Part shown: positions 7,470 through 11,038 of the stretch, piece by piece
How the letters are laid out: each line of letters starts with the position of its first letter
Position numbering within the stretch: position 1 is the stretch's first letter
Assembly: GCA_028877005.1 (NCBI GenBank)
Contig: JAGWPI010000132.1
Span: 1 to 11,038, forward strand
Source: Bacteroidota bacterium
GTDB taxonomy: Bacteria > Bacteroidota > Bacteroidia > Chitinophagales > Chitinophagaceae
Direction of reading: 5' to 3'
DNA: 11,038 nucleotides
Translations under genes and position numbers: made by a program
The notes under the pieces: model-generated
The model's database searches: none
The model's input: only the letters and a program-made list of their open reading frames with translations
What the model was told of the DNA's origin: nothing

Positions 7470-8519
7470 TTACTCAATTGCGGCTAAAGCATCCACTAAT
7501 AAAGTATTTTCAGTTTCTGTACCAATTGTAATTCGCAAGCAACCCTCACATAATTGTACATTACTTCTGTCACGAACCACAATACCCTTTGTTAATAAAT
7601 AATTATACACAGAAGGGGCATTTTTTACTTGTACAAGTAAAAAATTTGCATCAGAAGGATATACTTTTTCTATTACAGGAATTTGTTGAAAAACTTTTGC
7701 TAGTGCCTCACGCATTGCCACAATTTCTTTAATCATATCATTTACCATACCTACTTCCTGCAAAGCCTCAACAGCTAAATCTTGTGTTACTTGGTTAATA
7801 TTATATGGCGGCTTAACTTTATCCATAATTTCAATGATTGCTTCTTGGGCAAAAGCCATTCCTAATCTTAACCCCGCTAAACCCCATGCCTTACTAAAGG
7901 TTTGTAGAATTATAAGATTAGGATAATCCATCAACTCTTGAATAAAAGATTTTTGCCGTGAAAAATTGATATATGCTTCATCTATTACCACAATGCCATT
8001 AAAATTATTGAGAATAGTTTCTATATCTGCTCGGTTTAATGAATTGCCCGTAGGATTATTAGGAGAGCAAAGCCAAATAATTTTAGTATGAACATCTACC
8101 AAATTTTCCAGATGTATGGTATCTAATTGAAAATTTGATGTTAATGGTGATCTTCTAACTTCAATATTGTTAATGGTGGCAGAAACCTCATACATGCCAT
8201 AGGTTGGCGGACAAATGATTACATTATCAATACCAGGCTCACAAAATATTCTAAATAAAATATCAATACATTCATCACTTCCATTACCTAAAAATATTTG
8301 TGTTGCCGGAACAGACTTTACCGAGCTAATAACAGATTTTAATTTTTTTTGATGCGGATCGGGATAACGATTATACCACTTTAGCAGTGGAGAACCTAAA
8401 CTATTTTCATTGGCATCCAAAAAAACAGATGCATTACCACTAAATTCATCTCTGGCAGAAGCATATGGTTTTAATGAAGCTATATTTTTACGAATTAATT
8501 GTTGAAGTGAAAATGACAT
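7470..8519 (-). CDS. hisC: Histidinol-phosphate aminotransferase HisC
   Basis: A 349-aa fold-type I PLP aminotransferase that converts imidazole acetol phosphate and glutamate to L-histidinol phosphate and 2-oxoglutarate in the cytoplasm. Landmarks in order are DANENSLGSP (35-44), RYPDP (51-55), FLGNGSDECIDILFR (76-90), PPTYGMY (104-110), CSPNNPTGNS (151-160), the PLP-ring Asp in VIDEAYINF (178-186), the Schiff-base lysine Lys210 in LQTFSKAWGLAGLRLG (205-220) with Arg218, and a C-terminal VRDRSN...CLRITIGT segment that binds the substrate. Its length matches the family. Being next to hisD (11-bp gap) separates it from other class I/II aminotransferases. The stop is 120 bp from the dehydrogenase gene, and the tight his gene spacing ends here. 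Confidence 0.97.
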   Translation of the reverse strand: MSFSLQQLIRKNIASLKPYASARDEFSGNASVFLDANENSLGSPLLKWYNRYPDPHQKKLKSVISSVKSVPATQIFLGNGSDECIDILFRIFCEPGIDNVIICPPTYGMYEVSATINNIEVRRSPLTSNFQLDTIHLENLVDVHTKIIWLCSPNNPTGNSLNRADIETILNNFNGIVVIDEAYINFSRQKSFIQELMDYPNLIILQTFSKAWGLAGLRLGMAFAQEAIIEIMDKVKPPYNINQVTQDLAVEALQEVGMVNDMIKEIVAMREALAKVFQQIPVIEKVYPSDANFLLVQVKNAPSVYNYLLTKGIVVRDRSNVQLCEGCLRITIGTETENTLLVDALAAIE

Positions 8520-8530
8520 ATTATATTTTT

Positions 8531-9814
8531 TTATTGCAAAGTATTTAATCTAATTTCAACCGCATATTTGTGTGCATCTAAGCCTTCTGCAGATGCCATT
8601 GTAGCTACCGTTGGCCCTATCTGTAATAATCCTTGTGGTGTAAGTTGTTGAAAAGTTATTTTCTTCATAAAAGAATCAACACTTACACCACTATATGCCT
8701 TTGCAAATCCATTGGTAGGCAGTGTGTGATTGGTGCCACTAGCATAGTCACCCACACTCTCAGGAGAATAAGCACCCAAAAAAACAGACCCTGCGTTCGT
8801 TATTTGTTCAGCTATATACTCTGGATTTTCGCAATGAATAATTAAATGTTCAGCAGCATATGTATTGACTAGTGCAATAGCATCTTCCATTTTAGACAAT
8901 ACAATACATTTACTATTCAATAAGGATTTTTCAGCTAAGTTTCTTCGTGGTAATTGTTTTACTTGATTGTCAATAGCCTCTAATACCAATTGAACCAATG
9001 GAAAATGAGTGGTAACCAGTAATACCTGACTATCTGGTCCATGTTCAGCCTGAGATAATAAATCCGCTGCAATAAATGCAGGATTTGCAGTTGCATCAGC
9101 CAAAACACAAACTTCACTGGGACCTGCAGGCATATCAATTGCAATTCCATCTTGTTGAATGAATTGTTTAGCTGCGGTTACATATTGATTACCGGGGCCA
9201 AAAATTTTGTATACCTGTGGAACACTTTCTGTACCATAAGCCATTGCCGCAATTGCTTGTACCCCGCCAATGCTAAAAACCGAATAAATGCCTAATAAAG
9301 ATGCAGTATATAAAATAACTTCATCAACGGTACCATCTTTGCGAGGTGGTGTACATACCACTATTTCTTTACAGCCTGCAATTTTAGCCGGAATAGCCAA
9401 CATAAGTAATGTTGAAAATAAAGGGGCAGAGCCACCGGGTATATATAAGCCAACCTTTTCAATGGCAACGCCTTTTCGCCAGCACAATACCCCCGGCATG
9501 GTTTCGATTTTTTGAATAGTTGGAACTTGTTGTTCGTGAAATGAAGTAATATTTTTAGCAGCTTGTTGTATAGCCTTCTTTAAATGATCTGAAATAGATG
9601 ATCCTGCATTTGTAATAGTAGAAGCTGGAACCATCAGAGTATCCAATACCACTTTATCGATTGATTGGGTAAATGAACGCACGGCATTATCACCATGTTG
9701 TTGCACTTCAAATAAAATATTTTTTACAACTGTTTTCAACCCCGAACTGTCCATAATAGGTCGCTGCAATAATTCTTTCCAATTCGATGTAGAAGGGTTA
9801 TTAATAACTTGCAT
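8531..9814 (-). CDS. hisD: Histidinol dehydrogenase HisD
   Basis: A 427-aa NAD-dependent zinc enzyme for the last two steps of histidine synthesis, L-histidinol to L-histidinal to L-histidine. Motifs include VGLYIPGGSAPLFSTLLMLAIPA (121-143), GPGNQYVTAAK (206-216), DMPAGPSEVCVLAD (227-240), DLLSQAEHGPDSQ (251-263), AEHL (321-324), ESVGDYASGTNHTLPT (352-367) and YSGVSVDSFMK (374-384). The zinc ligands Gln255, His258, Asp356 and His415 and the catalytic pair Glu322/His323 match Q259, H262, D360, H419, E326 and H327 of the E. coli enzyme with a constant offset of four. The gene sits 9 bp after hisG and 11 bp before hisC, so all three should be translated from one mRNA. Nothing is missing or truncated. 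Confidence 0.98.
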   Translation of the reverse strand: MQVINNPSTSNWKELLQRPIMDSSGLKTVVKNILFEVQQHGDNAVRSFTQSIDKVVLDTLMVPASTITNAGSSISDHLKKAIQQAAKNITSFHEQQVPTIQKIETMPGVLCWRKGVAIEKVGLYIPGGSAPLFSTLLMLAIPAKIAGCKEIVVCTPPRKDGTVDEVILYTASLLGIYSVFSIGGVQAIAAMAYGTESVPQVYKIFGPGNQYVTAAKQFIQQDGIAIDMPAGPSEVCVLADATANPAFIAADLLSQAEHGPDSQVLLVTTHFPLVQLVLEAIDNQVKQLPRRNLAEKSLLNSKCIVLSKMEDAIALVNTYAAEHLIIHCENPEYIAEQITNAGSVFLGAYSPESVGDYASGTNHTLPTNGFAKAYSGVSVDSFMKKITFQQLTPQGLLQIGPTVATMASAEGLDAHKYAVEIRLNTLQ

Positions 9815-9823
9815 ATATATTGT

Positions 9824-10687
9824 TTAAATAATCATTTTTTCAATAGGCACTACTAATATACCTTGTGCTCCTGCATTTTTTAATTGTTCTATAATTTCCC
9901 AAAACTCACTTTCACTTAAAACACTATGCACACTGCTCCAACCCTCTTCGGCTAAAGGTAAAACAGTAGGGCTTTTCATGCCAGGTAATAGGGCAATAAT
10001 ATCTTTTAGTTTATGATTAGGAGCATTCAATAATATATATTTATTATTTTTAGCTTTCTTCACAGATTGTATCCGAAACAATAATTTATTAAGTAATTGT
10101 TGCTTGCTTAGCGGCAAGTGCTCATTTTGAACTAACACAGCTTGAGAGTTAAGTATTACTTCTGATTCGGCCAATCCATTCATAAACAAAGTGGAACCAC
10201 TACTTACCAAATCGCATATGGCATCTGCTAAACCAATACCAGGTGCAATTTCAACACTTCCACTAATTTCATGAATTTCTGCTGAAATATTTTTTTGCAA
10301 TAAATAATTTTGCAATAAAATTGGATAACTAGTAGCTATTCGCTTACCTTCTAAATATTCCGGTCCGGCATAAACATCACCTTTTTTTACTGCAATAGAA
10401 AGACGGCATTTACCAAAACCGAGTTTTTCTACCACAGTAATTTTTTTGTTTTTTTCATACACTACATTTTCTCCAACAAATCCTATATCTGCAACTGCAT
10501 CTTCTACATATTGAGGTATATCATCATCTCTTAAAAAGAATACTTCAATCGGGAAATTGCTGGCCTCTGTTTTTAATTTGTTTACACCATTAGTAATGTC
10601 AATGCCACATTCCTTTAAAAGTTTCATGGAATCATCATGCAATCTTCCGCTTTTTTGAATAGCCAATTTTAATTTTTCGTTTTGCAT
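9824..10687 (-). CDS. hisG: ATP phosphoribosyltransferase HisG, long (feedback-regulated) form
   Basis: A 287-aa enzyme for the first step of histidine synthesis, joining ATP and PRPP to give phosphoribosyl-ATP. The catalytic domain shows LKLAIQKSGRLHDDS (6-20), FLRDDDIPQYVEDAVADIGFVGENV (51-75), KRIATSYPILL (115-125) and the PRPP-binding loop GLADAICDLVSSGSTL (152-167). The length and the C-terminal part (about 213-287, with GMKSPTVLPLAEEGWSSVHSVL and GAQGILVVPIEKMI) identify the long HisG form, whose ACT-like regulatory domain binds histidine. It therefore should not need HisZ and should be feedback-inhibited. It is the first enzyme gene of the operon. The ATG at 10687 lies 33 nt after the poly-U tract of the leader terminator, so its transcription depends on read-through of that attenuator. 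No strong Shine-Dalgarno is visible; the region before the start is A-rich. Confidence 0.98.
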   Translation of the reverse strand: MQNEKLKLAIQKSGRLHDDSMKLLKECGIDITNGVNKLKTEASNFPIEVFFLRDDDIPQYVEDAVADIGFVGENVVYEKNKKITVVEKLGFGKCRLSIAVKKGDVYAGPEYLEGKRIATSYPILLQNYLLQKNISAEIHEISGSVEIAPGIGLADAICDLVSSGSTLFMNGLAESEVILNSQAVLVQNEHLPLSKQQLLNKLLFRIQSVKKAKNNKYILLNAPNHKLKDIIALLPGMKSPTVLPLAEEGWSSVHSVLSESEFWEIIEQLKNAGAQGILVVPIEKMII

Positions 10688-10720
10688 ATTATTTTTTTAT
10701 TTCTTCAATAATTACCAAAT

Positions 10721-10747
10721 AAAAAAAGCTTACCGGAGTAAGCTTTT
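10721..10747 (-). terminator. Rho-independent terminator of the his attenuator
   Basis: Transcribed right to left, AAAAGCTTAC (10747-10738) pairs perfectly with GTAAGCTTTT (10733-10724) around a TCCG loop (10737-10734), and the T tract runs to 10721. The loop with its closing pair, C(UCCG)G, fits the exceptionally stable UNCG tetraloop class. It lies between the His-rich leader peptide and hisG, 33 nt before the hisG start, and so would cut off the whole operon. It is the strongest hairpin I see in the window. Confidence 0.93.
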
Positions 10748-10789
10748 AATGTTATGGTAGAAATAAACACAATACATCATCTGCTTACC
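10737..10789 (-). promoter_or_regulatory. Antiterminator helix of the his attenuator
   Basis: On the transcribed strand GGTAAGC (10789-10783) is complementary to GCTTACT (10743-10737): six Watson-Crick pairs and one G-U, closing a loop of about 39 nt. Inside that loop, AUGU near 10777-10774 can pair with ACAU at 10752-10749, which could extend the structure. The helix uses the core of the terminator's 5' arm, so the two structures exclude each other. Confidence 0.75.
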
Positions 10790-10835
10790 GAATGTGCAGT
10801 ATGTGATGATGAACATGTTTAGTTATAGACTTCAT
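10785..10835 (-). CDS. hisL: His operon leader peptide (16 aa, five His)
   Basis: A 17-codon frame reads MKSITKHVHHHILHIR and ends in TAA at 10787-10785. Histidine makes up five of the eight residues from 7 to 14 (H7, H9, H10, H11, H14), encoded by three CAT and two CAC codons. Such density is not expected by chance just upstream of hisG. Its job is to report histidyl-tRNA charging through ribosome position rather than to make a useful product. The stop codon lies within the antiterminator segment and the His codons lie within the segment that pairs with it, as attenuation requires. The ATG at 10835 is about 16 nt downstream of a -7-like box, so the 5' UTR is very short. No Shine-Dalgarno is evident, as is usual in Bacteroidota. 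Confidence 0.9.
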   Translation of the reverse strand: MKSITKHVHHHILHIR

Positions 10836-10850
10836 TGTAATAATTTTATG

Positions 10851-10858
10851 CAAATTTA
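10851..10858 (-). promoter_or_regulatory. Likely -7 promoter element of the his operon
   Basis: TAAATTTG on the minus strand matches the Bacteroidota -7 consensus TAnnTTTG exactly. It sits 15 bp upstream of the hisL start codon, which would put the transcription start roughly 8-12 nt before that ATG. No clear TTTG appears at the expected -33 position; TTTTC is found near 10881-10877. The element is supported mainly by its exact match and its location. Confidence 0.5.
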
Positions 10859-11017
10859 TAGGTTTAATGTAATTATGAAAATTATTTTTTGGAAAATGGA
10901 TGTATTCATTTTAAATAAAAATCATTATGATAAAAAAGGATGATAATTGCTAAAATAAAAATATTATAACAATTAAATTCCATTCATAATTGTAACTTTA
11001 TAAAAAAATATTAGTTT

Positions 11018-11038
11018 ATGAAAGCAAATATTGGAATA
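11018..11038 (+). CDS. Possible start of a divergent gene (3' partial)
   Basis: An ATG preceded by an A-rich stretch opens a frame reading MKANIGI that runs off the right edge. Only seven codons are visible. Small membrane proteins of the DUF2892/YgaP-like group often begin with a similar M-K-x-N-x-G pattern, but seven residues cannot establish this. The 182 bp between this ATG and the hisL start would be a divergent intergenic region; apart from the his -7 box I see only AT-rich sequence and short imperfect palindromes there. Confidence 0.3.

Larger units (their letters stand above)
10721..10835 (-). promoter_or_regulatory. Histidine-operon transcription attenuator (leader region)
   Basis: The transcribed leader of the his operon holds a His-rich leader peptide followed by mutually exclusive RNA helices. 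Segment 1 covers the His codons: CATCAT (10811-10806) and CTGC (10799-10796) can pair with ATGATG (10780-10775) and GCAG (10784-10781). Segment 2 overlaps the leader stop codon: GGTAAGC (10789-10783) can pair with segment 3, GCTTACT (10743-10737). Segment 3 is also the 5' arm of the terminator. The octamer CGGTAAGC occurs both at 10790-10783 and in the terminator 3' arm at 10735-10728, so the two compete for segment 3. Expected behaviour, by analogy with enterobacterial his and trp attenuators: scarce charged tRNA-His stalls the ribosome in segment 1, helix 2:3 forms and hisG is transcribed; with ample His the ribosome reaches the stop codon, masks segment 2, and the terminator forms. The elements are seen directly; the mechanism is inferred. 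Confidence 0.9.

Noticed and set aside
1..11038. CRISPR array, mobile element, phage or defence system
   Set aside because: No spaced repeats, terminal inverted repeats, transposase, integrase or defence-type domains are present; all recognised genes are metabolic or transport genes.

Overview
The window looks like a chromosomal segment of a Bacteroidota bacterium, possibly from the Chitinophagaceae or a relative; the family placement is inference. Supporting signs are the AT-rich DNA, the near absence of Shine-Dalgarno sites with A-rich stretches before start codons, a TAnnTTTG-type -7 element, the bifunctional phosphatase/dehydratase HisB, and the mix of ThuA, Dabb and PQQ-dehydrogenase/cytochrome c proteins. 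All complete genes are intact. I see no insertion sequence, phage, CRISPR, tRNA or rRNA gene.

Left half (1-4365, all + strand): the last 40 codons of an unidentified gene; a methylmalonyl-CoA mutase large subunit that lacks its own B12-binding domain; a small Dabb-family protein; an exported ThuA-domain protein; and a NhaA-type Na+/H+ antiporter. Apart from the first two, which are 11 bp apart, these genes are separated by gaps of about 100-200 bp and look like independent units.

Right half (4390-10835, all - strand): a histidine biosynthesis operon read right to left. It starts with a leader region that has every part of a classical ribosome-mediated attenuator: a -7 promoter element, a 16-codon leader peptide with five His codons (MKSITKHVHHHILHIR), an overlapping anti-antiterminator and antiterminator, and a 10-bp terminator hairpin capped by a UCCG tetraloop with a poly-U tract. 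It then continues hisG, hisD, hisC, a secreted PQQ-type sugar/sorbosone dehydrogenase, a small exported cytochrome c, and hisB. Thus hisB is separated from hisGDC by a two-gene periplasmic redox module with no evident role in histidine synthesis, and hisH, hisA, hisF and hisI are not in the window. HisG has the long-form C-terminal regulatory domain, so the pathway appears to be controlled by feedback inhibition as well as by attenuation.

At the far right a + strand ATG at 11018 opens a reading frame that runs off the end and may be divergent to the his operon.

The most notable signal is the his attenuator, which gene-calling alone would miss. Second is the dehydrogenase/cytochrome pair inside the his operon. 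I found no evidence of a wholly new defence or mobile system.
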